Origin: Fusarium oxysporum f. sp. lycopersici 4287
Lineage: Eukaryota; Ascomycota; Sordariomycetes; Hypocreales; Nectriaceae
Direction: 5' to 3'
Length of the DNA stretch: 64,000 nt
NCBI RefSeq assembly: GCF_000149955.1
Contig: NC_031000.1
Coordinates: 1,158,028 to 1,222,027, forward strand
Shown here piece after piece: positions 33,233 through 44,204 of the stretch. The translations under genes and the position numbers were made by a program. The notes beneath the pieces are model-generated. The model was not told the origin of the DNA and made no database searches. It saw only the letters and a list, made by a program, of their open reading frames with translations. Positions within the stretch are counted from its first letter, which is position 1; the number at the start of each line of letters is the position of its first letter.

Positions 33233-35307
33233 ATGTCGGAAGTTAATAGACCTCAATCCGGGGTCTACCAGTCAGACTCTCCATTGCCAGCAGGGAAATG
33301 GACTCGCATTCTCACCCTAGACCCAGGAGCTAGAGACGATCCCATAGAATGTTCTCTCCACGTTGCCAAATTTGACACTGAAGGTAAGATCCTCTATGCG
33401 AAATCGAAATTTCTTTTTAATGAAACCCGTCTCGGCTGACCCTGAAATATATTCAAAGCCTACGATGCGATATCATACGTCTGGGGTAACGCTGCAGAAC
33501 GCCGCTCGATTCAGTGTCAAGGTCATCAAGTCGACATCACCACTAACCTCTTCGAAGCTCTGCGCCAGACCAGACACCCCCGTGAGCCAAGACGCATATG
33601 GGCCGATGCCCTATGCATCAATCAGTCAGACCTGGTAGAGAAGAGCTTCCACGTCAACATGATGGGCGATATATACGCTCATGCCCAGCAAGTCGTGGTT
33701 TGTCTTGGCGACGACGGCCAGAACGGCGAAGTCGCAAGTGTCGCTTTCAGCGTCATACAAGATTACAATCGCATTGCCGCCAAGTACCTGTCCGAAGACG
33801 TCCTCAACAGCAGAAAGTGGTGGAAACCAGACGATGGTTACGGTCCTGTCACTGCTACGCGGCTTCAGAACGTACTACCATTATTCAACCATCCCTGGTT
33901 TGAGCGGGTTTGGGTTCTTCAGGAGGTTGGGCTTGCGAAGAACGTGGTGCTTGCCTACGGCTCGTCAATGATGGACTTTGCTGAAGTCATGGACTTCGTG
34001 CAGGCATGGGCCCAGACCGGCAACTCTTTTCCAGGTGTCTATTTCAGGTCAGGCCATATCTCGGACCTCTTCACATACATTTGGTCCTCATACGTCAAGG
34101 ATGTCGAAGATGCCTGGTTCAGATCTTCCCGCATACTCAAAGTCCTGTTCCAGCAGTCACTGAAACGTTCAAAACTTGAGTTTCTAGATGTGCTCTTCAG
34201 GGCGAGACACATTCAAAAGGCTACGGACCTCAGGGACTTCGTTTATGCATTCCTCGGGCACCCTCGTGCAAGGTCGGACGACGGCGAGCTCTTGATCAAG
34301 GCAGACTACTCAAGAAATCTGTCGCAACTGCGGCTCCAGTTGTTTTCCGGACTGAGTCCCCATTCATTGCGATTTCTTGGCCTGGTATCTCACTGTCTCC
34401 CTGAGGAACTCGCGAGTGGGCCGTCGTGGTGCCCCCAATTAGACGTCAGTCGAGCTTGGGCTATCAATGACAGATATAAGGCCTGCCAGGGGGAGGACCC
34501 GACCTCAGTAGGCTGGCTATCCCCCCGAGTTGATGGGTCGAGCCTTGAGCTCTGTCTGTATCTTATAGACACTATCGATTTCTGCGGAGAGGTCGCCGCA
34601 AGGGATCGAAGTAACATTAATCAGGCCACGACCACTACTGAGGAGCCTGGCCACCGCATCGCAGAATCAATGCTCGTCCAACGCCCTAGTCTTGCAGAAA
34701 CGTACTGGTCGGTCTTGGAGGAATCAGAAAAACGCCATGGTCTGATTTATCAAGACAAAGTGCTTGCTTTTGCGAGTACCCTTTTACACACGAAGGAGGA
34801 CGAGGATGCTTTATCTATTGCTCACAGTTTTGCACAATTCTGTCAAGATTACTGTCCGTCCATGCATTCCTATCTCCATGATCACAACTGGCTGGAGCGA
34901 TGGGGCACGGGAGGAGCGCCGAAGCATTATATACCGTTCCGACAGCGAGCGGCAAACAGTATACAAAGGGAGAGATTCTTCACCTCAGCTAAAGGCTATT
35001 GGTAAGTCATTCTTTCGCCAACACCACCGGGGGGCTATCAACTTTGAGCTCTCGAGCCTGCCATTCTTTACTGACGGTGAAGTATAATTGCAGTGGGATG
35101 GGATCGCCCTTGGTACAACCCGGCGATCTGATATGTATTGTTCCAACAGTCCAAACTCCGTTAGTCATTAGGCCAATAGGGAGCAAACAGATGACATTTA
35201 AGGTAATAGGATCCTGCTATGTGTATGGAATGATGTATGGGGAAGTACTGAAGACGCCAGCAATGGGTCACACAGCACAAAAGACTACAGTAGTGTTTCT
35301 TGTTTAG
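33233..35307 (+). CDS. HET-domain protein (heterokaryon incompatibility type)
   Basis: Three exons (33233-33383, 33459-35001, 35094-35307), with introns of 75 and 92 bp that have GTAAG donors and AAAG/GCAG acceptors, give 635 residues. The HET domain shows its three blocks: YDAISYVWG (residues about 52-60), RRIWADALCINQSD (about 95-108) and HPWFERVWVLQEVGLAKNVV. The C-terminus made by exon 3 (GMGSPLVQPGD, VIGSCYVYGMMYGE) is the conserved tail of this family and supports the second splice. Reading through the donor at 35002 would give a stop at once. HET-domain proteins trigger cell death after fusion of incompatible hyphae, or act as NLR-like sensors, usually in the cytoplasm. No partner gene or NLR domain is adjacent. 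The gene is intact although LINE and transposon copies lie on either side. Confidence 0.88.
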
Positions 35308-35496
35308 TTATATTTGCGGCGTTTCGCTGAGACCTAGCTAGGGTTAGAGGGCTAAGTGCGACGGTTATGGTTTCCAAACAGGTAAACTAGTCCATACTAG
35401 GTTTATGTTTGCGGATTGCGTAGGGCACTATACTGAGTAGGTTGCGAAGTGTCATATCTCTTAATAGTGAATAGAGCGGTTTAGGCACATTCAGGT

Positions 35497-35541
35497 AAAG
35501 AAGTCTTATTAATAGCTAGTAAGCTAAGTTCTATCTACTGC

Positions 35542-35548
<7 letters not shown>
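35497..35548 (+). repeat. Dispersed repeat, copy 1
   Basis: The stretch AAAGAAGTCTTATTAATAGC and the following 30 bp recur in diverged form at 43684-43738. Probably a remnant of an old element. Identity unknown. Confidence 0.5.

Positions 35549-35589
<41 letters not shown>
35545..35589. repeat. (AT)n microsatellite
   Basis: About 22 uninterrupted AT dinucleotides. Confidence 0.97.
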
Positions 35590-35591
<2 letters not shown>

Positions 35592-35891
35592 CGATGGCCA
35601 CCGGGTAACTGTAAGAGTCACAGAGTGATTACAAGAATCACTGGTGTTTTTGGTTGTATCTGCTGTAACTGGGTCTTGGCGGTCACGGATGATGAGTGGT
35701 GATATAGAAGCTAGTACTCGAAGCGAAGTGAACAAAGGAGCTTACAGCTGATTGGCTTCCCCAATTCGATACGGACAGCACCGCATCAGGATCTTTAATA
35801 CCTACATCTATTAGAAATAAAACTGCTTTCTGGCTTCTTAAACCAAACACTAAGGAAAAGTCCCGCTATCAAGGCTTTCCCTAACCATGTA

Positions 35892-37674
35892 CTAAGCCGA
35901 CTCTACCTCTACTACCCCTTTGGATGTCTTTGTATTAGTTACAGTAATCTCTAGACCATCGGATCTTGCAACAGTCTCCTTAAACTTCCTAGGAGGGACG
36001 TTCATTGCGTAAAGCTCATCCATCTTCTCAAATGAAAGGCCTCTAGTTTCGGGAAACAGCCACCAACCACCGAAACCGGCGATCAATCCGGTAGCCAAGA
36101 ATATGAACCCGACCATGCCGCCCAGGTCTCCGGCATCAGGATTGATCATATATGGGACTGTGAACTGCATGATCAGACCCCATATCGAGTTAGTAATGGT
36201 GATGAAGCCTTGGGTCGCCGCTCTGAGCCGCATTGTTGCAATTTCTGACGCCAGGACAAATCCTGTGGCACCAATAGAGAGCTGATAGATCAGCGCCCAA
36301 ACATACAGCATGCCAACGATACCCCAGCTTGCCTTCGTCTTATCCGGAACGCATCCCAGAATGCCCATGATCAGGAGCATCAAGCAGAGTACAAACTGTG
36401 GACCGACAATGAGGAATCGACGACCGAATATCTCTGTGAGGGGGAAGGCGGCGGTGCTAGCAACAAGCATAACAACATATAAGGCGATTGAGGCGCCAAA
36501 ATAGTTTTTGATGCCGATGAGTTCGAAGAAGTATGTCGCATAGCCAATGACAAAGGTTGCTCCAATCATTTGTTGAGCCGAGGCAACAAAAATAGCAGTA
36601 AAAGTACGCTTGCGGTTAAGTTTGTTGAAGCATTCTGTTTCTGATTGTACGTTGATGCCAAAGATTCTCTTTGGAGGTGTGCTGTCAACGTTACCATGCA
36701 GGTCGTTGGTGAGTCGAATTTCTTCCTCGATACGGCTGACTTCGATGTCGTAGTATTCGGTCTCCTCGAAACCATAGATACGGCGTAATGCTTTCTTGGC
36801 ATCAGCTGTGCGGCCGCGCCTGACAAGCCAATAGGGGGACTCGGGGAAGAAGGGCCAGGACACGGTAAGCATGACTGTATCGTGTATCAGTGACTGGAAA
36901 CCTTTGGAGGACAGATAAAACATACGAGGGAAAATGTACATGGCCACAACAGGAAGCCACCATTGCCATTTTCCAGAAATGTGACTGCTCCCCTGGCTTA
37001 CAATGACGATGGCAAATTGGCCAAAGACAATGCTAGTGTTGAAGAAGCAGAGAAAGAAGCCACGGAGCTCGGGACGACACGTCTCACCAATCCAAAGAGG
37101 CGAGATGGTGAACATCATACCGATCGCAATACCGTTGACACCCCGTCCTGCCAGATGCATCCTCCAGTCAGGAGCGAGTTGTTGGAGAAGGACTCCGGCA
37201 GCTGAGATGATGGATGCTGCCAGAATGCCCCATTTTCGACCGAACCGTTCGAGTAGTGGCGCGAAGATAAATGTAGCGACGATTTCAGTAGCGGGGGCGA
37301 TTGAGTTCCAGGCGGAGAGATAGTGGGCCGGAATGAGGTAGGTACCGTCCGACTTGAGCACGCCGAACTTTTTCTTGAATTCAGGCAAAGCAGCGAGCTG
37401 ACCGCCGGCCACGATGTCAAACCCTTGCATGACAACGCCAGTGGAGATCAACAGAGCTAGTTGCGATTGTGAGCTGATGGAAACAGACAACTGATGATTG
37501 CGAACCCCGGGCTTAACTTACCCCAAAGGGCAAACCGCAACTGCGACCTAAGAATCTTCCATTTGTTGTCTGGATTGACAACGGAATAATCCACTCTGTG
37601 GTGTGATAGTCAGTGACTGACAGAGATTCCTCGGAGGAACGAACATGACGCGCTTACCCGTGGATCAGAGTCAT
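35892..37674 (-). CDS. MFS sugar transporter, MAL/alpha-glucoside type
   Basis: A 12-helix sugar porter of the plasma membrane. Motifs include ERFGRKWG after TM2, [14 protein letters not shown] after TM6, [20 protein letters not shown] in TM7, EIFGRRF, and [17 protein letters not shown] after TM12. The long central loop and the overall pattern are closest to fungal maltose/sucrose-type H+ symporters. An in-frame 51 bp intron (36875-36925, GTATGT...TACAG) separates YIFP from MLTVSWPFF. Two small upstream exons are likely: ATG at 37674 (MTLIH, 17 nt) and 37595-37522 ([18 protein letters not shown]). Their phase disagrees by one base with the main exon at the only good acceptor near 37474. Either a base was lost or the start is elsewhere. 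The first ATG in the main exon is too far inside TM1. It is divergently placed to the broken GH32 gene at 38244, suggesting shared control. Confidence 0.85.
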
Positions 37675-38027
37675 TGTGACTTTGAAGTGATGAGATTGAG
37701 ATGCCGACTAAATGGTAGGCAGAATGATTGTTCCTGGACAAAATGTCTGTAGAACAGGCCGACCTTTGGCAAGTCCGAGGTGGATACTTATAGTCCTGCC
37801 AGCTGAGTCGTCGAATCAATCCGGGGTTAGTGCACCCAGACAGTTGGGTTCTCTTATGATCCGGGGTATGGGGTATGGTTGCCAATGCAAATGCAAGCGA
37901 AGCCAGGGGTTGGGGGTGGAGAATTACCTCCGCCTTAATGTCTCCATACGGAATTACGTAGGGATTAGAGTTAACATTGTCACGTGTTTGTAAAGTTACA
38001 TCGTTCCACTTATAAATTCATCGAGCT

Positions 38028-38053
38028 TCGCGGAGCTATCTTGAGCTCCGCGA
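38028..38053. promoter_or_regulatory. 10-bp perfect inverted repeat between transporter and GH32 genes
   Basis: Arms TCGCGGAGCT and AGCTCCGCGA with a 6 bp loop lie between two divergent sugar genes. CGG and CCG triplets in inverted orientation are the usual half-sites of Zn2Cys6 regulators. A role as an operator is inference. Confidence 0.4.
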
Positions 38054-38243
38054 TGTGTCCCCGCAGCTAGCGATGTCGCCAACAAATCCGTGGAGGCCGG
38101 TTGCGCGGACCACGAAGATACCCCAACCACGCTTCGCTCAAATCGACATTTATAACTAAGTTGACTAGGCTTCTGTTTCCTAATAGCGTCTGCATACTCA
38201 ACGTGATAGCGAAAGACCTATAGGCTTGACCCGGACTAGTCAG

Positions 38244-38911
38244 ATGGCGTGCCAGTTACAACAGACCTGGAAAAGGCGCTCCGAACAGCCCAGAGTCCAT
38301 TTCACGGCAAACAGCTGGATCAACGATCCTTGCGCTCCGGGATACGACCCATGCACCAATACATACCATGCTTTTTTACCAATGTACGTATCTACCTTTT
38401 TAAATGTACCACCTAAGTTGTTTGCGCTAAATAGCATGATCTGACAGGCAACCCATTGAGCTGCGAATGGGGTAACATGTCCTGGGGCCATTTGGTGTCT
38501 AAGGATCTATTGACATGGGCACCAGCTCCGGTTTCACCAGTTCTTGTTCCAGACCAGATCTATGACTCTGAAGGTGTCTTCACTGGGTGCTGGGTTCCTG
38601 CCAACGACAAGACACTGAGGGTTGCTTATTCCTCTGTGAAGCATCTGCCATTTCACTGGAGCACCCCACCATACCCACGTCATGCAGCCGGTTTAGCTCT
38701 GGCAACCTCACGCGATGGAGGTATCACTTGGGAAAAGTCTCCTCGCAATCCGATATTGCCTGGTGAGCCAGACAGCTTGGAGATCACTGGTTTCCGCGAC
38801 CCTTACGTGACGGCTCCGCTGTCCACCCACCACGGTGAACCGGCAAAGCTTTACGGGCTGATCAGTGGTGGCATACAGGATCTAGGTCCTACAACCTTTG
38901 TCTATGAAATA
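38244..38911 (+). pseudogene. GH32 beta-fructofuranosidase, cut off by a transposon
   Basis: N-terminal half of a GH32 enzyme: SWINDPCAPGYD (the Asp of the WxNDP box is the nucleophile), then an intron with GTACGT donor and GACAG acceptor (about 38381-38451), CEWGNMSWGHLVSKDL, YDSEGVFTGC and ITGFRDPYVTAPL (the RDP box). The Glu-Cys box and the C-terminal beta-sandwich are missing, because a pogo-type element begins at 38912 and supplies a stop five codons later. The splice also leaves the two exons one base out of phase, so a small indel probably occurred too. No signal peptide is evident from the ATG at 38244. The missing 3' part was not found elsewhere in the window. Confidence 0.85.
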
Positions 38912-38983
38912 CCATCCAGGACCACTTAATGGACACCCCCACTTAATGGACCACCAAAATTTCAATATTCCCATACAAAATCC
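38912..38983 (+). repeat. Left TIR of the 38912 element
   Basis: Contains CACTTAATGGAC at element positions 12-23 and 29-40. Inverted copy at 41066-41137. Confidence 0.93.
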
Positions 38984-39216
38984 GAATTTTCAATTACACC
39001 GCATTTGGCCAGGAATGAAGATACTCACAAGCCAAAACCTGTGCTGTATAGTTTATTTCATGAAATTTCAATATCGGCTCAATTTTTCCCCGTTCCGCCT
39101 CGTGGTCTTGTCCTCTAGCCCTTTGAAATCTTTTCAGTTTCACCTCATCCGGCCCATCCGACCTCATTCACTCCAGTAGGCATATCACCTAATTTACTCA
39201 TGGAACTCCTGCCACA

Positions 39217-40981
39217 ATGGTTCAGCGTGTTTATACTGAAGACGACGTAGCTGAGGCTATACTCGATATTACTGATAGAGGCCTATCGCCGACTGAGGCG
39301 GCCCAGAGACGTGGAGTGCCTTGATCGACCATTTATAGACGACTTTCTGGTCAAGCGAGCAGGAAAGAGTCTACCCACCCCCACCAACGTATTTCTACGA
39401 GCCAGGAGGTCCGTCTCGTTCGCTGGCTTCTGCGGCAGGAGTCCCTGGGCTACGCTCTCACGCATAGCCAACTTCGAAGCTGCGTCGAAGCCCTCCTCCG
39501 TCAACAGGGGGATAACAAGCCTCTAGGCAAGCACTGGACCACCAGGTTCGTCAAACGTCATTCAAAACTATCTACCAAGCTTGGAAAACGTCAAGAAGCC
39601 GCCAGATTTGACGGCTTTACTCCGAAGGCGGTCAATTGGTACTTCGATATCCGGGAGAACGAGTACGGCTGGATCAAGCCTGAGAACACGGTTAACGTGG
39701 ACGAGGGTGGCATAATGGCGGGTTTCGGTAACTCCTCCACAAGTTCTCTACGGGCTTTTATAGGGCATAACTAATTGGTTGTCCATGAGGCCTGGACAGC
39801 CTCGTAATCGGGAGCTCTGACCCGAAGAAGAAGGCGTTGTTGAAGGGCGTTCAGTCGCGCACTTGGACCTCGTTTATTGAGGCTGTCACCGCAACTGGCC
39901 GCGCTTTAAAACCGGGAATTATCTTTAAAGGAAAAGAGCTGCAGAAGCAGTAGTTTCTTAAGGAATTCGAATCGATAGCGGACTGGCACTACATCACATC
40001 ACCAAACGGCTGGACCGACAACCATATAGCTCTCGAGTGGTTGAAAGATGTCTATCTACCTCAAACAGAGCCTCGCGATGCATCAGATGCGAGACTTATT
40101 ATCCTTGACGGTCATGGAACCCATGCACAAGTGAGTCTTTTGGTGTTTTCACCGCAGAGTCTCCCGCTATAAGGTCGCTAACGAGCACCCAGGATGAGTA
40201 GATGGCTACGTGCTTTCTGAACAACGTCTACTGCTGCTATCTACCAGCGCATTGCTCTCATGGCCTACAACCGTTAGACAATGGAATTTTTAATGTCATC
40301 AAAGGTGCGTATCGGAAAGAACTCCAAAAGCTGGCTAGTTTGACCGATTCTGCGCCCGTTGATAAAGTCAATTTTATTCGGTCATATGCGAAAGCCAGAG
40401 AGGCGGGCATGAGGAAGAAGATTATCTTATCCGGCTGGAGGTTTACTGGAAATTGGCCTATAAACCGTCGCAAAGCTCTAGCACATCCGGAAATTCAACC
40501 GGATAAAGAAAAAGTGCTGGAAGGCTTCAAGACGCCCAGCCCTCCTCATCTGGACTCAGATGATACGCCGGAAACGAGCCGCCAGGTGAGAGATTTGGCC
40601 AAACATCGAAGTCGTCCGACCAGGAGGAAGTACAGTAAGATCGCAAAGGGGCTAGAAGCTTTAGAGATAAAGGTAGCCGTTCAGAATGCGCGGATTACTG
40701 GGCTGGAGGAGCAGGTGTCCCAGCTGCGGCGAGGGAAGAAAAGAAAGGCGGTACCGAACCCGAACCGACGATTCATGGCTCTAGCGGAGGCTCTAGCGGC
40801 TGGAGAATCTCTTCCTAACTCAAAGGAGGCAGAAATAGAGATGGATGTGGACGAGGAGGTCGAGTCGGTGATTGAGGTGGGTGTCAGATCAGAGGACGAA
40901 AGTGACAACTTTAGGGTCGTAACAAAGCACTGCCAGCGCACACGGAGCGGTCGGGAGATCAAAAAACCACGCAGAGAGTAA
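39217..40981 (+). pseudogene. pogo/Fot-type DDE transposase, three premature stops
   Basis: From the ATG at 39217 the frame reads an HTH (YTEDDVAEAILDITDRGLSP), a CENP-B-type DNA-binding region (GYALTHSQLRSCVEALL, KHWTTRFVKRH) and the DDE core: VNVDEGGIMAGF, then after a roughly 70 bp intron GLDSLVIGSSDPKKK, ARLIILDGHGTH, and after a second intron SHGLQPLDNGIF. A C-terminal coiled-coil region follows (ITGLEEQVSQLRRGKKRK). Three in-frame stops lie in it: TGA after QRRGVP, TAG after ELQKQ and TAG after the second intron (DE-stop-MATC). The related element at 48146 has Trp at the third of these positions, so it reads as TGG to TAG. The other two also fit C:G to T:A. The copy is inactive, but its ends may still be mobilised in trans. 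Confidence 0.9.
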
Positions 40982-41065
40982 AATTTGATCAATTTTATGG
41001 AGAGTCTCTTTACTAACTTCGGTTTTGATTGATAACGCGGCCTGTTTTTGTGTGCACGAAAATTT

Positions 41066-41137
41066 AGATTTTGTATGGGAGGATCGAAATTTTGGTGGTC
41101 CATTAAGTGGGGGTGTCCATTAAGTGGTCCTGGATGG
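41066..41137 (-). repeat. Right TIR of the 38912 element
   Basis: Inverted copy of 38912-38983, followed by TA. Confidence 0.93.
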
Positions 41138-41147
41138 TATAGTATTA

Positions 41148-41775
41148 ACGTACACGATAAGCGAACGCAACAGACAAGCTGTTGAATACTGGTGAAAATG
41201 AGACCGGCTAACCGGCTGACCGAACTACCGGTCAGAGAGCTGTCTCAGCACTGTAACAACCTCTTAGATTGGTCATTACTGAACAGATAGAAATAGGGTT
41301 CCAACCCAACTATCGGACAGAGAGTGGAATACACACAATAGACCCCTATATCTGACACAAGCGAACGCAACAGACAAGCGAACGCAACAGCCCACTTTTC
41401 ACCTTATACTTAGTTTTTTAAAAGTTTATAAAAATCTTAATTTAAGCCTAAAATAATTAAAATTTTACTAGACTATATATAGCATATAGAATAAGTTATA
41501 CAAATTTTCTTAGATTTTTTACTAATTTATTTTATATAGTTTTAATTAAAAATACATTTCACACTGTATAGCTAAGCTTTTCTAAATAAAATAAAATAGT
41601 TAAAAGTTTATAAAAAATACTTTTTATAATAAATAATTATACTAAGCTTAATTATATTTTTTCTTGATTTTTAGATATTTTATTTAAGAATTAAATTGTT
41701 ATAGGGTAAGTTATTTTTAGCCGTACAGTGCGCTGTTGCGTTCGCTTATCCGTTGCGTTCGCTTATCGTATACGT
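41148..41775. mobile_element. MITE with 17-bp repeat units at its ends
   Basis: 628 bp, no coding sequence, very AT-rich core (41400-41720). It is flanked by TA (41146-41147 and 41776-41777). Ends are ACGTAYACGATAAGCGAACG in both orientations. Read inward, the right end has two exact-length 17 bp units, GATAAGCGAACGCAACG and GATAAGCGAACGCAACA. The left end has one unit plus the start of a second, then a roughly 180 bp insert, then two more units (about 41360-41396). The termini resemble those of the 41809 and 61318 elements, but the unit sequence differs. The element that mobilises it is not in this window. Confidence 0.85.
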
Positions 41776-41808
41776 TATATCACTTAATAATAGATTTAAT
41801 ATATATTA

Positions 41809-41850
41809 ACGTGTATGATAAGCAAGTGGGCCATCCACGTAAGTGGGCCA
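41809..41850 (+). repeat. Left TIR of the 41809 element
   Basis: 42 bp. AAGTGGGCCA at element positions 16-25 and 33-42. Confidence 0.93.
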
Positions 41851-41915
41851 CTTCTTGTATACCCTTAAGATAAAAAATAAAATAAAAACACCACAAACTA
41901 TCTAATTAATTAAAA

Positions 41916-43571
41916 CTACTCGCTATACTCTCCTCTAGACGTCTCAATCACTACCTGACATGTCCTTGCATTATGCCCAGTCTTTCCGCATACACCACAG
42001 CGCCGAACGTCCGGTCGCGCCGACCTTTCTTGACCACTACTTCTCGACGATTCGGCCACTACCTGCGCATTTACATCCATCTGATCAACTACTTGCCTTG
42101 ATTCCCCTGCAGTCATCACCCCTCCTTTCTGTAATCGGGTTCTTTTTGCCCTTCGGCGTCGACTAAGTATCTCGTTTGCTTGTTCAAGGTCATTCATCCT
42201 AGCCTCTACTAAGGCTAGCTTATGCATGACTGTGCTTGTTCCCTTCTCAAAACACTTCACAGCTTGAATAAGTGACTCTGGAGAGCTGCTATGATGTCTT
42301 CTGATTCGTTTCTGTAAGTAGGCAGATTGAGATTGGACCTCAAGAACTGTCTTTGGGGTCTTTGAAACCCATGGGGTTAAGGGTTCAGCAACCTCCTCGG
42401 AAGGCGTTGGAGTCCGCAGCTTCATATCAAGCTTTGAGATCACGCTTTCCGGGTTAAAAGGAGCAAGCCCAGCTCCTCTAAAACCCCCTTTGATATTTTT
42501 TTCGGTTATAGTGGCTTGGAAGGCGGCGTGGAAGGCGGGAAAGAACTCGGTCTTCGAAATATAGGTTATAGAGCATCTGATCAGATGCTCTATTTCTCGA
42601 CCATATGCCTTCTTTAGTGGCCCAAAGCACCCGATATCAAGAGGCTGAAGTAGATGAGACGCATGAGCCGGAATACAGAGCGTGATGATATTATTCTCCT
42701 GGCAATATTTCTCAAAAGCGACGGAGTGGTGACTTTCGTGGCCATCAAGGATCAGAAGACGATAAGAACCAACTGATCGGTCAGTTGTGCATCGGTTGAA
42801 GTGCTTTAGCCATTCAAGGCCTAGTTCATTATTTGTCCAGCCATTTTGGCTCGTTGCAATAACCCAGCCGTTTGGGAGGGTAGGTTCTTCATGCCAGTTG
42901 GCAAGGTGATATTGGCCCGCTCCAATGATAAACGGCTCGATCGCCCAGCCTTCCGCATTAATCGCTTGAATGACTGTAATCCATTCACGATTCCCAGGCT
43001 GCACTGATTTTGGTCTTCCAAGCCTTTCTGAACCTGTGACGACCATGCCGCTTGAGATAACACCCATCATAAAGCCAGTCTCATCAAAGTTTCAGATATC
43101 CTCTGATTAGATACCATACTTCGCGATTATGTTCTGTACGAGCTTAAACCAGTTGCGAATAATAGTTGGATCTTCGCATTTGGCCCTCTGGTAGTCATAT
43201 TTACGAAAGAAATGCGTCTTGAGCTCTGGTTGTCGTTTAACGAAGTTATGAGCCCAGCGCTTGCCGACGGGTGGCGCCTTGCGGTCAGCGAGGAGAGAAT
43301 TGGCCATTTCTTCAATAAAAGAATGTCGCGGAGGAAACACTCGCGAATCTAGGTCGAGAATAAAGTGAACTACTATTTCTTCTTCTAGATTAGATAGTCT
43401 GCGTGATTTCTGGGTAGTATCGCGTCGTGATTGAATGCCATTCTGGCGGCGACGTAAGGTATTGCGAGGAACTTCATATGTATCTGCAGCGCGTCGGACA
43501 CTTAGTTTGGGGTTATTTTGAAGGGCCTGAAGTGCAAGAAGCATTCTAGCCTCAGTAGAAGAGTTCGACAT
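41916..43571 (-). pseudogene. pogo/Fot-type transposase with C-terminal zinc knuckle, two stops
   Basis: Starts at 43571 (MSNSSTEARMLLALQALQNN) with a psq-type HTH (KLSVRRAADTYEVPRNTLRR) and a CENP-B-type domain (PPVGKRWAHNFVKRQPEL). Two stops in frame (TAA after AKYGI, TGA after SEDI) fall just before the first catalytic motif NFDETGF. Beyond them 384 codons are open: YRLLILDGHESHH and HLLQPLDIGCFGPLKKAYG, then KGGFRGAGLAPFNPESV, a coiled coil (LVEARMNDLEQANEILSRRR) and a zinc knuckle CGVCGKTGHNARTC at the very end. With only two stops, both explicable as C:G to T:A, this copy is the least damaged DNA transposon here. The knuckle may help bind DNA or RNA, which is inference. Confidence 0.9.
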
Positions 43572-43627
43572 GCTTGGTGGTTGAGAATTATCTGATCAGA
43601 TAAAAATGTTGCAAGGTGAGGGATTTT

Positions 43628-43669
43628 TGGCCCACTTACTTGGATGGCCCACTTGCTTATCATACACGT
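43628..43669 (-). repeat. Right TIR of the 41809 element
   Basis: Inverted copy of 41809-41850, followed by TA. Confidence 0.93.
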
Positions 43670-43683
43670 TAGGCTTAATTAAT

Positions 43684-43738
43684 ATAAAGAAGTTTTATTA
43701 ATAGCTGATAAGCTAGAATCTATGAAAGTGCAAATAAA
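43684..43738 (+). repeat. Dispersed repeat, copy 2
   Basis: Diverged copy of 35497-35548 (AAAGAAGTTTTATTAATAGC and following bases). Confidence 0.5.
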
Positions 43739-43871
43739 TGTGTTCTATATACTAGAATGATAATGTAAGGACTGATGGTATCGAGGGTCGATGTCGGTTA
43801 TAGAACGATGCATTCCTGGAGCGCTGTCGGTCCATGTATTGTCGGTCTTGGCGTGATTGGTGGATTAAGAG

Positions 43872-44204
43872 TTGAAAATGTGGGGTACACGTGACGTAAC
43901 CGCGGGGATCGTAACAAGGAAGGTCTTAGATAGGTTACCTGTTCAGCTTAACCTAGCTAAAGTCCAGGAAAAAACAATAAAAGACCTAAAATTAGAAGGA
44001 ATCAGGGCTTTAGGCACCTATATAGGCCCTATACGCCCCAGAAGAGACTTCTTACAGGGCAAGCTAGCTATCTTAGAAAAGGCCCTAGCTGCCCTAAAAG
44101 ACCTACCTAAGCAGCACTCTCTCCTTAGAGGTAGTATTTATCATACATTACGCGTATTTGGTCTATTAATACAGATTTGTATATTCATATTATATTATAT
44201 GTAA
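43872..44204 (+). pseudogene. Short coding relic, perhaps of a retroelement
   Basis: An open frame of about 110 codons contains LEGIRALGTYIGPIRPRRDF and LKDLPKQHSLLRGSI. This kind of segment occurs downstream of the RT domain in some fungal non-LTR elements, but I cannot place it firmly. No RT catalytic motif is present and the ends are not defined. It may be an unrelated relic. Confidence 0.3.

Larger units (their letters stand above)
38912..41137 (+). mobile_element. pogo/Fot-type transposon inserted in a GH32 gene
   Basis: 2226 bp with long terminal inverted repeats (about 72 bp, positions 38912-38983 and 41066-41137; first bases CCATCCAGGACCACTTAATG) and a TA duplication on both sides (38910-38911 and 41138-41139). 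The first 52 bp of the two repeats are identical. Within the repeat, CACTTAATGGAC occurs twice, 17 bp apart. It carries one transposase pseudogene on the plus strand. Confidence 0.95.
41809..43669 (-). mobile_element. pogo/Fot-type transposon, 1861 bp
   Basis: TA duplication at 41807-41808 and 43670-43671. The 42 bp terminal inverted repeats (41809-41850 and 43628-43669) start ACGTGTATGATAAGC and contain AAGTGGGCCA twice, 17 bp apart. They differ at one base. It is exactly the same length as the related element at 61318 and shares the inner sequence GGTGAGGGATTTTTGG beside the right repeat. Confidence 0.95.
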
